Source: Pseudoxanthomonas composti (GTDB lineage: Bacteria; Pseudomonadota; Gammaproteobacteria; Xanthomonadales; Xanthomonadaceae). Taken from it: DNA of 64,000 nucleotides. A program made the position numbers and the translations under genes. How positions within the stretch are numbered: the stretch's first letter is position 1; each line of letters begins with the position of its first letter. Under the pieces are notes generated by a model. It did not search any database. It was given only the letters and a program-made list of their open reading frames with translations, and was not told where the DNA came from. The DNA lies in the NCBI RefSeq assembly GCF_004122095.1, contig NZ_SAWZ01000008.1, forward strand, positions 124,001 through 188,000, read 5' to 3'. Below, one piece after another: positions 8,105 through 16,752 of the stretch.

Positions 8105-8506
8105 ATGAATCCTAGCTTCGCACACTTCCCGCGACGTCTGCGCAGGGCGTCCATCGCACTGTTGATGCTCGCCTTGGCCGCCAGCCCGGTCCTGGCCCAG
8201 GACGAGGACATCGGCGTCCTCCTCGGCCGCGCCGAAGAGGCCGTCAACCGCGCGTCGCGGGCCGATGCCGACCAGTACGCACCCGACCTGATCGGCCAGG
8301 CGCGCCAGGGCCTGGCCCAGGCGCAGGCCGCCGCGGGCGACCGCAAGGGCCGCAAGGAAGCGCCATGGCTTGCCGAACGCGCCACCGCCGACGCCGACCT
8401 GGCGCGCGTGCGCAGTGAGGAGGCGGTGGCCAACGCCAAACTGCTGCAGCAGCAGAACGAGATCGCACGGCTGCGCCGGCAGTTGGGCATGGAGGCGCAG
8501 CGATGA
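8105..8506 (+). CDS. DUF4398 domain exported protein
   Basis: This 133-residue protein has a clear signal peptide (RRASIALLMLALAASPVLAQ) with cleavage expected after AQA-like VLA-Q. The mature part is a helical, Ala/Gln/Arg-rich segment (ARQGLAQAQAAAGDRKG, EEAVANAKLLQQQNEIARLR) typical of DUF4398, a periplasmic helical hairpin domain of unknown function. It overlaps the next gene by 4 bp (ATGA), so the two are translationally coupled. Such proteins are commonly paired with OmpA-domain partners, suggesting an envelope role. Confidence 0.75.
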   Translation: MNPSFAHFPRRLRRASIALLMLALAASPVLAQDEDIGVLLGRAEEAVNRASRADADQYAPDLIGQARQGLAQAQAAAGDRKGRKEAPWLAERATADADLARVRSEEAVANAKLLQQQNEIARLRRQLGMEAQR

Positions 8507-9393
8507 ACACGACACGCCCCTGGCTGCGCCTGGCGCCGCTGTTGCTCGCCTTCGCCTGGCTGCAGGCCCTGGCCGCCGATCTGCCTGAAGTGCAGGCCCT
8601 GAACGACCGCATTCGCGCGTTGGACGCCAGCCCGGATCTGCGCGAGATGGCCGCCTACGAACGCATGCAGGCCCTGCGCGCGGTGCAGGTGGCGGCCGAG
8701 GCCAAGCGTCGCGATCGCGACAATGCGCTGTACGTGGCCCAGCGCCGCGTGGAAATCGCCGAAACCGCGGCCCGTGGCGACCTGGCCCGTCGCCAGGCCA
8801 ATGCCCTGGACCAGGACCGCACCGCGTTGCTGCTGGAAGCCAGCCGGCGCGACGCCGACCGTGCGCGCCAGGAGAGCGAGCGCCTGCGCGTGCAGGCCCA
8901 GATCCAGGCCGAGGAGGCCGAGCAGCTGCGGCTGGCAGCCGAAGCCGAGGCGCAGGCCCGCACCGATGCCGAGGCCGCGCTGAGCAGCGCCGCCGGCCAG
9001 CAGACGGCCAAGATCAGCGCAGCGCGCCAGCGCGACGCCAAGTTGGCCCGGCAGGAGGCCGAGCTGGTCTCCGGTGCCAAGCTGCCGGCCTCCAAGTTCG
9101 AGACCCGCGGTGAGGTGTTCACCCTGGGATCGGCGCTGTACCAGTCGGGCAAGACCGCGCTGACGGCCGACGGCAAGTCCACCGCCTCGGCACTGGCGGC
9201 CTACCTGGACGCCACGCCCAAGGCCAAGGCACGCATCGTGGGTTTCAGCGAGGGCGATGCCGATGGCAAGCGGCGCGCCGAGCAGTTGCGCGATGCCATC
9301 GCCGCAGCCGGCGTGCCCAAATCGCGGCTGACTGTGGCCGCCCAGCCCAAGGGCACTAAGGCCAAGGCGGCCGAGGTCGTGATTTCAGAATAA
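8503..9393 (+). CDS. Exported helical protein with a degenerate OmpA-like C-terminal domain
   Basis: The 296-residue protein has a signal peptide (LLLAFAWLQALAA). A long Ala/Arg/Glu/Gln-rich helical region at about 30-195 is probably coiled coil and includes DUF4398-like repeats. The C-terminal domain (about 205-290) resembles an OmpA peptidoglycan-binding fold: YQSGKTALTADGKS, a YLDATPKAKARIVGFSEG strand-helix and a RAEQLRDAIAAAGVP helix. The usual NxxLSxxRA residues are weak, so peptidoglycan binding is uncertain. It is coupled to the upstream DUF4398 gene and is likely its partner in the periplasm. Confidence 0.75.
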   Translation: MNTTRPWLRLAPLLLAFAWLQALAADLPEVQALNDRIRALDASPDLREMAAYERMQALRAVQVAAEAKRRDRDNALYVAQRRVEIAETAARGDLARRQANALDQDRTALLLEASRRDADRARQESERLRVQAQIQAEEAEQLRLAAEAEAQARTDAEAALSSAAGQQTAKISAARQRDAKLARQEAELVSGAKLPASKFETRGEVFTLGSALYQSGKTALTADGKSTASALAAYLDATPKAKARIVGFSEGDADGKRRAEQLRDAIAAAGVPKSRLTVAAQPKGTKAKAAEVVISE

Positions 9394-9731
9394 AATCAAT
9401 GGGTTACGTTGGACTCGGCGGCTTGCGCACCTCCGCTTTCGCCGGCAAATGCGACGGAAATTCCAGTCCGATCAATGGCTTGCTTTCGCCCTTGTCGGGC
9501 CGAAGGGACGGGAGTAGGGTCATATCCCCAGGTGGCAACGTTCGTCGCCTGGCCCACCGGAGCTTCGCCGATGACGCCATCGCGATTCGACCACGACCCC
9601 GTGGCCAACCCGTCCGAGCCAGCCATTGCGGCGGCCCCGGAGGCGTCCGGTGACCTGCTCCACTCCCAAGCCCACGCCCCGCGCCTGCCCGGCCGGGGCG
9701 TTTGCATTTGACGCGAAAGGAGGACACCACG
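9394..9731 (+). other. Intergenic region with one terminator-like hairpin
   Basis: I see no credible gene in these 338 bp. Short overlapping frames here have no family resemblance or ribosome sites. A hairpin, ACGCCCCG (9674-9681) with CGGGGCGT (9694-9701), is followed by TTGCATTT and could end the preceding operon. AAAGGAGG at 9717-9724 is the ribosome site of the next gene. I found no convincing riboswitch. Confidence 0.5.
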
Positions 9732-9947
9732 ATGTTCGAAGGTCAACAGGAAGAAGTCGATACGCTGATCCGCACCGATCGTGAGTTCAAGCTGCTCTAC
9801 CAGCGCCACAAGGAGCTGGACAAGAAGGTCACCGACGCCGAACTGGGCGTGCTGCCCATCGACGATGCCACCCTGGGTCAGATGAAGAAAGAGAAGCTCA
9901 TCGCCAAGCAGAAGTTGTTGCGCATGTACGAAGCCTCCCCGCACTGA
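9732..9947 (+). CDS. YdcH family (DUF465) small protein
   Basis: This 71-residue, highly charged, helical protein belongs to the YdcH/DUF465 family of small cytoplasmic proteins of unknown function. Recognisable family pattern: FKLLYQRHKELDKKVTDAE and KKEKLIAKQKLL, which would form an antiparallel helical hairpin. The ATG at 9732 has a strong AAAGGAGG 8 bp upstream, so the longer frame from 9702 is unlikely. A 7-bp hairpin, ACCCGTG...CACGGGT (9952-9974), lies just after the stop. Confidence 0.85.
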   Translation: MFEGQQEEVDTLIRTDREFKLLYQRHKELDKKVTDAELGVLPIDDATLGQMKKEKLIAKQKLLRMYEASPH

Positions 9948-10110
9948 CGGTACCCGTGTTTCATTGTCACGGGTGGCGGCCGCATCCTCGTCCGCGGTCG
10001 CCGCCCGTGTCATCTCCACCTTCGCCCCCGTGTGAGCCCCCTGGCCACGCCCGCGCGCCGTCGATGCGATACTTCGCAGCACTTTCTGCTGACAGCGTGA
10101 ACGCGACCGC

Positions 10111-11487
10111 ATGGCGATCCACTCTTCCGTCCTCGACCTCATCGGCCAAACCCCCATCATCCGGGCCCAGCACCTGGATACGGGGCCCTGCGAGCTGTAC
10201 CTGAAGCTGGAGAGCGCCAACCCGGGCGGGTCGATCAAGGACCGCATCGGCATGTCGATGATCACCGCGGCCGAAAAGCGCGGCGACATCAAGCCTGGCG
10301 ACACGCTGGTGGAGGGTACGGCGGGCAACACCGGCATCGGCCTGGCCCTGGTGGCCCAGCAGAAGGGTTACAAGCTGATCCTGGTGGTCCCGGACAAGAT
10401 GAGCCGGGAGAAGATCTTCAACCTCAAGGCCATGGGCGCCGAGGTGGTGCTGACCCGCTCGGACGTGGCCAAGGGACACCCGGAGTATTACCAGGACCTG
10501 GCCGCGCAGATCGCCGCCGACACCCCGGGCGCCTACTTCATCAACCAGTTCGGCAACCCCGACAACCCGGCCGCGCACCAGTTCGGCACCGGCCCGGAGA
10601 TCCTGCGGCAGATGGACGGGCAGCTGGATGCCATCGTCTTCGGCTGCGGCAGCTCGGGCACCATGAGCGGGCTGTCGGCGTGCTTTGCCGAGCATGCGCC
10701 AAACGTAGAGATGGTGCTGGCCGACCCGGTGGGGTCGATCCTGGCCGAGTACATCAACGAGGGCACGCTGAGCGAGAAGTCCGGCAGCTGGCTGGTGGAA
10801 GGCATCGGCGAGGACTTCCTGCCGGGGATTTCCGACTTCTCCCGGGTCAAGAAGGCCTATGCCATCAGCGATGCCGAAAGCTTCCACACCGCGCGCGAGC
10901 TGCTGTCCAAGGAGGGCATCCTCGGCGGCTCCTCCACCGGCACCCTGCTGGCGGCGGCGCTGAAGTACTGCCGCGAGCAGACCACGCCGAAGAAGGTGCT
11001 GGTGTTCGTCTGTGACACCGGCAACAAGTACCTGTCCAAGATGTACAACGACTACTGGATGCTGGACAACGGCTTCCTGGAGCGCCCGCAGCACGGCGAC
11101 CTGCGCGACCTCATCCTGCGCCCCTACAGCCAGAAGGACACCGTGGTGGTGGGGCCGAACGACCTGCTGACCACCGCCTACCAGCGCATGAAGCTCTATG
11201 ACGTGTCGCAGCTGCCGGTCATGGATGGCGAGAAGTTGGTGGGCATCATCGACGAATCGGACGTGCTGCTGCATGTCTACGGCGATGAGGCGCGCTTCCG
11301 CGACCCGGTCTCCACCGCGATGGTCAGCAAGCTGGAACGGCTGGATGTGAAGTCCCCGATCGAGGCCCTGCTGCCGGTGTTCGACCGCGGGCAGGTGGCG
11401 ATCGTGATGGACCGCGACCAAGACCGCTTCCTGGGCCTGATCACCCGGATCGACCTGCTCAACTACCTGCGCCGGCGCGTTCAGTGA
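10111..11487 (+). CDS. cbs: Cystathionine beta-synthase
   Basis: This PLP enzyme condenses homocysteine with serine to give cystathionine in reverse transsulfuration; a cysteine synthase activity is also possible. The 458-residue protein has the catalytic PLP lysine at Lys43 (NPGGSIKDRIG), the phosphate-binding loop GTAGNTGIG and GGSSTGTLL. A C-terminal pair of CBS (Bateman) modules covers about 335-455 (QLPVMDGEKLVGIIDESDVL, FLGLITRIDLLNYL). There is no N-terminal heme domain, as is normal in bacteria. With metB-like 70 bp downstream it forms a homocysteine-to-cysteine pathway unit. Confidence 0.95.
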   Translation: MAIHSSVLDLIGQTPIIRAQHLDTGPCELYLKLESANPGGSIKDRIGMSMITAAEKRGDIKPGDTLVEGTAGNTGIGLALVAQQKGYKLILVVPDKMSREKIFNLKAMGAEVVLTRSDVAKGHPEYYQDLAAQIAADTPGAYFINQFGNPDNPAAHQFGTGPEILRQMDGQLDAIVFGCGSSGTMSGLSACFAEHAPNVEMVLADPVGSILAEYINEGTLSEKSGSWLVEGIGEDFLPGISDFSRVKKAYAISDAESFHTARELLSKEGILGGSSTGTLLAAALKYCREQTTPKKVLVFVCDTGNKYLSKMYNDYWMLDNGFLERPQHGDLRDLILRPYSQKDTVVVGPNDLLTTAYQRMKLYDVSQLPVMDGEKLVGIIDESDVLLHVYGDEARFRDPVSTAMVSKLERLDVKSPIEALLPVFDRGQVAIVMDRDQDRFLGLITRIDLLNYLRRRVQ

Positions 11488-11494
11488 GCTGAAT

Positions 11495-11515
11495 CCCCGG
11501 CGCTGAAGGCCGGGG
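11495..11515 (+). other. Hairpin between cbs and metB
   Basis: CCCCGGC (11495-11501) pairs with GCCGGGG (11509-11515) around a 7-nt loop. No T-run follows, so it may attenuate or stabilise the transcript rather than end it. TAGAAT at 11527-11532 could be a -10 box for metB. Confidence 0.35.
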
Positions 11516-11557
11516 CCCTGGACTGGTAGAATCGCCGGCTAACTTTTGGAAGCCCTC

Positions 11558-12757
11558 ATGTCCGATTCCAAGCACGGGAGCCAGGACGGCGATCGCAAGC
11601 TGTCGCTTGCGACGCTCGCCATCCACGGTGGCCAGTCGCCCGATCCTTCGACCGGCGCGGTCATGCCGCCGATCTACGCGACCTCGACTTATGCGCAGCA
11701 TAGCCCTGGGGAGCACCAGGGCTTCGAGTATTCGCGGACCCACAATCCCACCCGTTTCGCCTACGAGCGTTGCGTGGCGGCCCTGGAGGGCGGCACCCGT
11801 GGCTTCGCCTTCGCCTCGGGCATGGCAGCCACCTCCACCGTGCTGGAGCTGCTGGACAGCGGCGATCATGTGATCGCCATGGACGACCTCTACGGCGGCA
11901 GCTTTCGCCTGTTCGAGCGCGTGCGCCGGCGCAGCGCGGGGCTGGATTTCAGCTTCGTCGATCTGACCGATGTCGCGGCCTTCGAGGCTGCGATCACCGA
12001 CAGGACCCGCATGGTCTGGATCGAGACGCCGACCAACCCCATGCTCAAGCTGGTGGACATCACCCAGATCGCGGCCGTCGCGCGCAAGCGCGGGCTGCTG
12101 GTGGTGGTCGATAACACCTTCGCCACGCCGATGCTGCAGCGCCCGCTGGAGCTGGGCGCGGACCTGGTGGTGCACTCGGCCACCAAGTACCTCAACGGGC
12201 ATTCGGACATGGTCGGGGGCATGGCGGTGGTGGGCGATGACGCCGACCTGGCCGAGCGCATGGCCTTCCTGCAGAACTCGGTCGGTGGCGTGCAGGGCCC
12301 GTTCGACAGCTTCCTCGCCTTGCGTGGCCTGAAGACCCTGCCGCTGCGCATGCGCGCCCACTGCGACAACGCCTTGGCGCTGGCGCAGTGGCTGGACACG
12401 CATCCTGCGGTGGAGCAGGTGATCTACCCCGGCCTGCCTTCCCACCCGCAGCATGCCTTGGCCCAGCGCCAGATGCCCGGCTACGGCGGCATCATTTCCA
12501 TCGTCCTTAAGGGCGGCTTCGAGGCGGCCAAGCGCTTCTGCGAGCGCACTGAGCTGTTTACCCTGGCCGAATCGCTGGGCGGCGTGGAGAGCCTGGTCAA
12601 CCACCCCGCAGTGATGACCCATGCCTCGATCCCGGTCGAACGCCGCGCCCAGCTCGGCATCAGCGATGCGCTGGTGCGGTTGAGCGTGGGGGTGGAGGAG
12701 GTGGGGGATTTGCGGTTGGATCTCGAGCTGGCGCTTGCGCCCGCGCCCTGCCACTGA
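11558..12757 (+). CDS. metB: Cystathionine gamma-lyase / gamma-synthase family enzyme
   Basis: This 399-residue PLP enzyme is of the Cys/Met metabolism family. Family landmarks are HGGQSPDPSTGAVMPPIYAT, YSRTHNPTRFAYE, FASGMAATSTV, IETPTNPMLK, VVDNTFATPMLQRP and the PLP lysine in HSATKYLNGHSD. It is annotated metB in xanthomonads, but next to cbs it may act mainly as a cystathionine gamma-lyase; the sequence does not separate the two. The ATG at 11558 is used rather than the upstream TTG at 11546. In Xanthomonas this gene marks one edge of the variable LPS locus, and the next gene starts that locus here. Confidence 0.92.
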   Translation: MSDSKHGSQDGDRKLSLATLAIHGGQSPDPSTGAVMPPIYATSTYAQHSPGEHQGFEYSRTHNPTRFAYERCVAALEGGTRGFAFASGMAATSTVLELLDSGDHVIAMDDLYGGSFRLFERVRRRSAGLDFSFVDLTDVAAFEAAITDRTRMVWIETPTNPMLKLVDITQIAAVARKRGLLVVVDNTFATPMLQRPLELGADLVVHSATKYLNGHSDMVGGMAVVGDDADLAERMAFLQNSVGGVQGPFDSFLALRGLKTLPLRMRAHCDNALALAQWLDTHPAVEQVIYPGLPSHPQHALAQRQMPGYGGIISIVLKGGFEAAKRFCERTELFTLAESLGGVESLVNHPAVMTHASIPVERRAQLGISDALVRLSVGVEEVGDLRLDLELALAPAPCH

Positions 12758-12782
12758 CCCGTTCCAAGAGGCGAAGTTCCTG

Positions 12783-13601
12783 ATGAGCAACCTCCTGTCG
12801 CCGGCCTCGGCGCTGCGCAGCTTCGCGCGACACCGCAAGTTGATCTATCAACTCGCCAAGCGCGAGGTGCTCGGTCGTTATCGTGGCTCCATCGCTGGCC
12901 TGGCGTGGTCGTTCTTCAATCCGCTGTTGATGTTGGCGGTCTACACCTTCGTGTTCTCATACGTATTCAATGCGCGTTGGGGCGGCTCTGCAGAAACGAA
13001 TCGTGCCGAGTTCGCGATCATCCTGTTTGCCGGCATCATGGTCCATGGATTCCTGTCCGAGTGCATCAGTCGTGCGCCGATGCTGGTGCTCGCGAACGCA
13101 AGCTATGTCAAGAAGGTCGTATTCCCGCTGGAGATCTTGACGTGGTCGGCGGTGGCGTCGTCGCTTTTCCACATGGTCATCACCTTGGCGGTACTCCTCG
13201 TTGCGCAGTTCCTTTTGCTACATCGCCTGCCGTTGACGGTGGTTTACTTCCCGCTGGTGATTGCACCGCTGGCGATGGTTGCTGCGGGAGTGACCTGGTT
13301 CTTCGCTGCGTTGGGCGTGTACTACCGCGACATTGGGCAGATCACCGGTCTCCTGGCGACTGTGCTGCTGTTCATGAGTCCGGCGCTGTATCCCATCACC
13401 GCGCTGCCAGAGGCCATGCGGAAGTGGATCTATCTCAATCCGCTGACTTTCATTATCGAGCAGTCCAGGAACGTGTTGATGTGGGGGCTGCCCCCTGACT
13501 GGATGGGACTTCTCAAGTACTCAGTCGGCAGTCTCGTCCTGGCCTATCTGGGCTACTACTGGTTCCAACTTGTGCGTCGCGGTTTTGCGGACGTCGTCTG
13601 A
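12783..13601 (+). CDS. wzm: O-antigen ABC exporter permease
   Basis: Wzm-type ABC-2 permease, 272 residues with about six membrane segments. It moves a finished undecaprenyl-linked polysaccharide across the inner membrane. The amphipathic entry helix REVLGRYRGSIAGLAWSFFN and the late PLTFIIEQSRNVLMWG segment are typical of Wzm/TagG/KpsM-like proteins. The ATG at 12783 is chosen; the frame opens earlier inside metB. It pairs with wzt 38 bp downstream, which places this O-antigen in the ABC-transporter-dependent class rather than the Wzx/Wzy class. GC content falls relative to metB, as expected at the edge of a variable locus. Confidence 0.93.
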   Translation: MSNLLSPASALRSFARHRKLIYQLAKREVLGRYRGSIAGLAWSFFNPLLMLAVYTFVFSYVFNARWGGSAETNRAEFAIILFAGIMVHGFLSECISRAPMLVLANASYVKKVVFPLEILTWSAVASSLFHMVITLAVLLVAQFLLLHRLPLTVVYFPLVIAPLAMVAAGVTWFFAALGVYYRDIGQITGLLATVLLFMSPALYPITALPEAMRKWIYLNPLTFIIEQSRNVLMWGLPPDWMGLLKYSVGSLVLAYLGYYWFQLVRRGFADVV

Positions 13602-13639
13602 TCGTTAGCGAAGCATCGAATTCAATTCAAGGGTTCATC

Positions 13640-14977
13640 ATGTCGGAAGTAGCCATTCGCGTCTCTGGCGCCTCCAAGTGCTACCAGGTGTACGACAAGC
13701 CGCACGATCGCATCAAGCAGGCTCTTTTCCCGCGTATCGGGCGTTCGTTGGGTCTTTCCTCGCGCAAGTACTTCAAGGAGTTCTGGGCGCTGCGGGATGT
13801 GTCCTTTGAAGTGCGCCGTGGTGACACCGTGGGCATCATTGGTCGTAACGGTTCAGGGAAGTCCACCCTCCTGCAGATGATCTGCGGCACGCTATCGCCC
13901 ACGTCTGGCTCAATCCAGGTCAATGGTCGCGTGGCCGCATTGCTGGAACTGGGTGCTGGCTTCAATCCTGAGTTCACCGGGCGCGAAAACGTCTTCATGA
14001 GCGCTTCGATCCTTGGACTTAGCCACGCGGAAATCGAGGCGCGCCTGGACCGCATCCTTGCGTTCGCCGATATCGGAGACTTCGTCGATCAGCCCGTCAA
14101 GGTTTACTCCAGCGGTATGTACGTACGCCTCGCCTTCGCGGTGATCGCGCATGTGGACGCCGATATTATGGTGGTTGATGAGGCGCTGGCGGTGGGTGAC
14201 GCAGTCTTCGTACAGAAATGCATGCGCTTTCTGCGCGCCTTTCGCGAGCGTGGCACGCTGCTCTTCGTCAGCCATGATACCGGCTCGGTTCTGAGCTTTT
14301 GCCAATCGGCCCTTTGGCTGGACAGGGGGATAATGCGGATGCATGCCTCCGCGCAAGAGACAACTCAGGCTTACATCGAGTATTGCGCTCAGGAAAGCTA
14401 TGGCGACGAGGTAAAGCTGCAGGCGCTCGACCAGCGGGAGGGCAAGGCCAGCGCGTCGCGCCCGGCAGCTAAGCCGGTGGAGGAAATCAGGCTTGAGCTG
14501 TTCGACAATATCGCCCACTCGGACGGCTGGAAGTCTGGTGCGGCCAGTATTGCCTCGGTGACACTCACTAACCTAGATGATCCCGGAAAGCCCTACTTCT
14601 TCGGCGGCGAGCATGTCTCGTTGCGCGTCGTTGCCGAGGCGCACCGCGAAATGAAGAGTCCCATCTTGGGCTTTTTCGTCAAGGACAGTCTGGGTCAATC
14701 GTTGTTCGGCGAGCACACCTTCACCCATGTGCAGCCGCCGTTGGACGTGGCCGCTGGCAATCTGTTGGAAGCGGAGTTCGTCTTTCATCTGCCACTGTTG
14801 CCAAACGGCGATTACTCGATGACTGTTTCCGTTGCCGAAGGCGATCCGCTGACCAATACGCAGCATCACTGGCTGCACGACGCGGTGATCATCAAGGTGT
14901 CATCCCCGTCCCTGCGCTACGGACTTGTTGGCATTCCGTTCGAACGGGTGCGGATGGAGATCGCGGCACCAAAATGA
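13640..14977 (+). CDS. wzt: O-antigen ABC exporter ATPase with C-terminal carbohydrate-binding domain
   Basis: This 445-residue ATPase partners Wzm. The nucleotide-binding half has Walker A GRNGSGKST (68-76), the degenerate signature VYSSGMYVRLAFAV seen in Wzt/TagH proteins, Walker B DIMVVDEALAVGD and the switch His in LLFVSHDTGS. From about residue 270 a beta-rich Wzt_C domain follows. In E. coli O8/O9a that domain reads the modified non-reducing end of the chain before export. The domain here therefore suggests that chains are capped, and a coiled-coil methyltransferase encoded 0.6 kb downstream is a candidate. The stop overlaps the next start by 4 bp (ATGA). Confidence 0.94.
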   Translation: MSEVAIRVSGASKCYQVYDKPHDRIKQALFPRIGRSLGLSSRKYFKEFWALRDVSFEVRRGDTVGIIGRNGSGKSTLLQMICGTLSPTSGSIQVNGRVAALLELGAGFNPEFTGRENVFMSASILGLSHAEIEARLDRILAFADIGDFVDQPVKVYSSGMYVRLAFAVIAHVDADIMVVDEALAVGDAVFVQKCMRFLRAFRERGTLLFVSHDTGSVLSFCQSALWLDRGIMRMHASAQETTQAYIEYCAQESYGDEVKLQALDQREGKASASRPAAKPVEEIRLELFDNIAHSDGWKSGAASIASVTLTNLDDPGKPYFFGGEHVSLRVVAEAHREMKSPILGFFVKDSLGQSLFGEHTFTHVQPPLDVAAGNLLEAEFVFHLPLLPNGDYSMTVSVAEGDPLTNTQHHWLHDAVIIKVSSPSLRYGLVGIPFERVRMEIAAPK

Positions 14978-15534
14978 GCGACGTTTACCAAAGCAGGATC
15001 GCGCCACTGACCAGCGACGACCCACGTATCAGCGTGGGACGCTTTACCTATGGCAACCCGACGCTCAAGGTCTGGGCAGAAGATGAGTCCATCAGCATCG
15101 GTGCGTTCTGCTCGATCGCCGATGCGGTGGTCATTTTCGGAGGCGGCGAACATCGTAGCGACTGGGTCACAACGTTCCCCCTGCGCATTGCTTTTGGAGA
15201 TCCATTGGCCAAGCGCGATGGGCTCCCCGCCAACAAGGGGCCGACGCGGATTGGCAACGATGTCTGGCTGGGCCACGGTGCCCTTGTGCTGTCTGGCGTC
15301 AACATCGGCGACGGCGCCATCGTCGGCGCTGGTGCCGTGGTCACAAGGGACATCCCGCCTTATGGAATCGTTGCCGGAAATCCGGCCAAGCTAGTTAGAA
15401 AGCGTTTTGCCGATCATCAAGTCGAAGCCCTTCTACGCATCCGATGGTGGGAATGGCCAATCGAGAAGATTCATGCCTGTCAGCATCTGCTATGCAAGGA
15501 CGATGTCGATGCTTTCATCGCTCAATTTCACTAG
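14974..15534 (+). CDS. CatB-like hexapeptide-repeat acetyltransferase
   Basis: This 186-residue left-handed beta-helix acyltransferase belongs to the xenobiotic/CatB group that includes sugar O-acetyltransferases. Hexapeptide repeats are clear in IGNDVWLGHGALVLSGVNIG and DGAIVGAGAVVTRDIPPYG, and the AGNPAKLVRKRF end is typical. The active-site His is probably in the GGGEHRSDW segment. Its place in the operon, coupled to wzt by ATGA, suggests it O- or N-acetylates a sugar of the O-chain. It would act as a homotrimer in the cytoplasm. The exact acceptor is unknown. Confidence 0.85.
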   Translation: MSDVYQSRIAPLTSDDPRISVGRFTYGNPTLKVWAEDESISIGAFCSIADAVVIFGGGEHRSDWVTTFPLRIAFGDPLAKRDGLPANKGPTRIGNDVWLGHGALVLSGVNIGDGAIVGAGAVVTRDIPPYGIVAGNPAKLVRKRFADHQVEALLRIRWWEWPIEKIHACQHLLCKDDVDAFIAQFH

Positions 15535-15597
15535 TGCATCAGCATGGTGCGCGATGTGTATGCATCCCTCTGGGTATGACGTGTCAGGAGCAGAACT

Positions 15598-16698
15598 GTG
15601 ATCAACTTTCCTATCAATAACACGATGTTTCTGCACCCTCAGTACACGCCTGAGAGCGCTTGGCTGGGGCATATCCCGTTCGCGGGGTGGTTGGTTGAGG
15701 AGATGCGGCCCGGTGTCCTGGTGGAGCTTGGGACGCATCGCGGGGCTTCCTATCTGGCGTTTTGCCAAGCGGTACAGGGGTGCGCGGTGCAGGCAAAGTG
15801 TTATGCAGTGGATACCTGGGAAGGCGACGAGCATGCCGGGGTCTACGGCGATGACGTGTTCCTTGCGCTGCTCGACTATCACCAGCGCAACTACGCCGAC
15901 TTCTCACGGCTGATGCGGATGCGCTTCGAAGAGGCGGTCGGATACTTCGAGGATGGCGGTGTCGATCTACTGCACATCGATGGCCTGCACACCTACGAGG
16001 CAGTTCGTAATGATTTCGAAACGTGGGCACCCAAGCTGTCTAAGCGCGCCGTAGTGCTCTTTCATGACATCAATGTCAGAGAGCGTGATTTTGGCGTATG
16101 GCGCTATTGGGCCGAGATCAGTCAGCGCTATCCTTCTTTCGAATTCACCCACACCCATGGTTTGGGTGTGGTGCTGGTGGGCGAGGACCAGCCCGAAGTG
16201 CTACGGCAGCTTTGCAGGTTCACGGATGTGGAAGGTGCGCCGGTCTTGATCAATCGTTTGTTCGAGCACGTAGGACAACTGATTTCTACGAAGATGGACA
16301 TCGGCACGCTTGCGCGAGAGCAGGGTAGGTTGGCGGGGCAATTAAACGAGAGCGAGCGTGCGAGGGGTGAAATCTCCGCAGATCTCACCGAGCTGCGACA
16401 GGAAAATGAGGCCTTGCTGTCCCGACTCGATGAGCAAGCTGCCGCTTACCGAGGCGAGGTCGCTCACAGCGCCGAACTTTCCGCGAAAGTGGCGGAAGTC
16501 CCGCTTCTGATGGGACGGTTACAGGCGGAACTCGTGCAGCTCGCGGATGCGCTGGCGGCGCGAGACGCGGAGGCGCAACGAATTCAAGCCGAGAAGTTGC
16601 AGCATGAAATGGCGTTGGAACGAATGCGCGCCTCTTTCAGTTGGCGCCTGATGGCGCCGGTGCGATCGTTGAAGCGAATGTTCACCGGCGCACAGTGA
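15598..16698 (+). CDS. SAM methyltransferase with C-terminal coiled coil, O-chain modifier candidate
   Basis: The 366-residue protein has an N-terminal class I methyltransferase fold (Methyltransf_24-like): SAM motif VLVELGTHRGASYLAF (40-55) and DLLHIDGLHTYEAVRNDF, with later strands through FHDINVRERDFGVW. Residues about 235-350 are heptad-rich and charged, probably a long coiled coil. The C terminus carries SFSWRLMAPVRSLKRMF, a motif common at the ends of O-antigen proteins. Methyltransferase plus coiled coil beside a Wzt with a C-terminal sugar-binding domain resembles the WbdD capping ruler of E. coli O8/O9a; there is no kinase domain. The start is GTG after AGGAG. Confidence 0.8.
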   Translation: MINFPINNTMFLHPQYTPESAWLGHIPFAGWLVEEMRPGVLVELGTHRGASYLAFCQAVQGCAVQAKCYAVDTWEGDEHAGVYGDDVFLALLDYHQRNYADFSRLMRMRFEEAVGYFEDGGVDLLHIDGLHTYEAVRNDFETWAPKLSKRAVVLFHDINVRERDFGVWRYWAEISQRYPSFEFTHTHGLGVVLVGEDQPEVLRQLCRFTDVEGAPVLINRLFEHVGQLISTKMDIGTLAREQGRLAGQLNESERARGEISADLTELRQENEALLSRLDEQAAAYRGEVAHSAELSAKVAEVPLLMGRLQAELVQLADALAARDAEAQRIQAEKLQHEMALERMRASFSWRLMAPVRSLKRMFTGAQ

Positions 16699-16752
16699 TG
16701 TTAAGATTGCGGTAATCGATCCGCGCGCACGGGTTGCAAACTTCGGAACCTT

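Noticed and set aside
9394..9731. Possible riboswitch or small gene before the YdcH-like gene
   Set aside because: I could not match any aptamer class, and no frame has a ribosome site plus plausible protein.
9948..10110. SAM or SAH riboswitch before cbs
   Set aside because: Only a simple 7-bp hairpin is visible; the conserved cores of those classes are absent.
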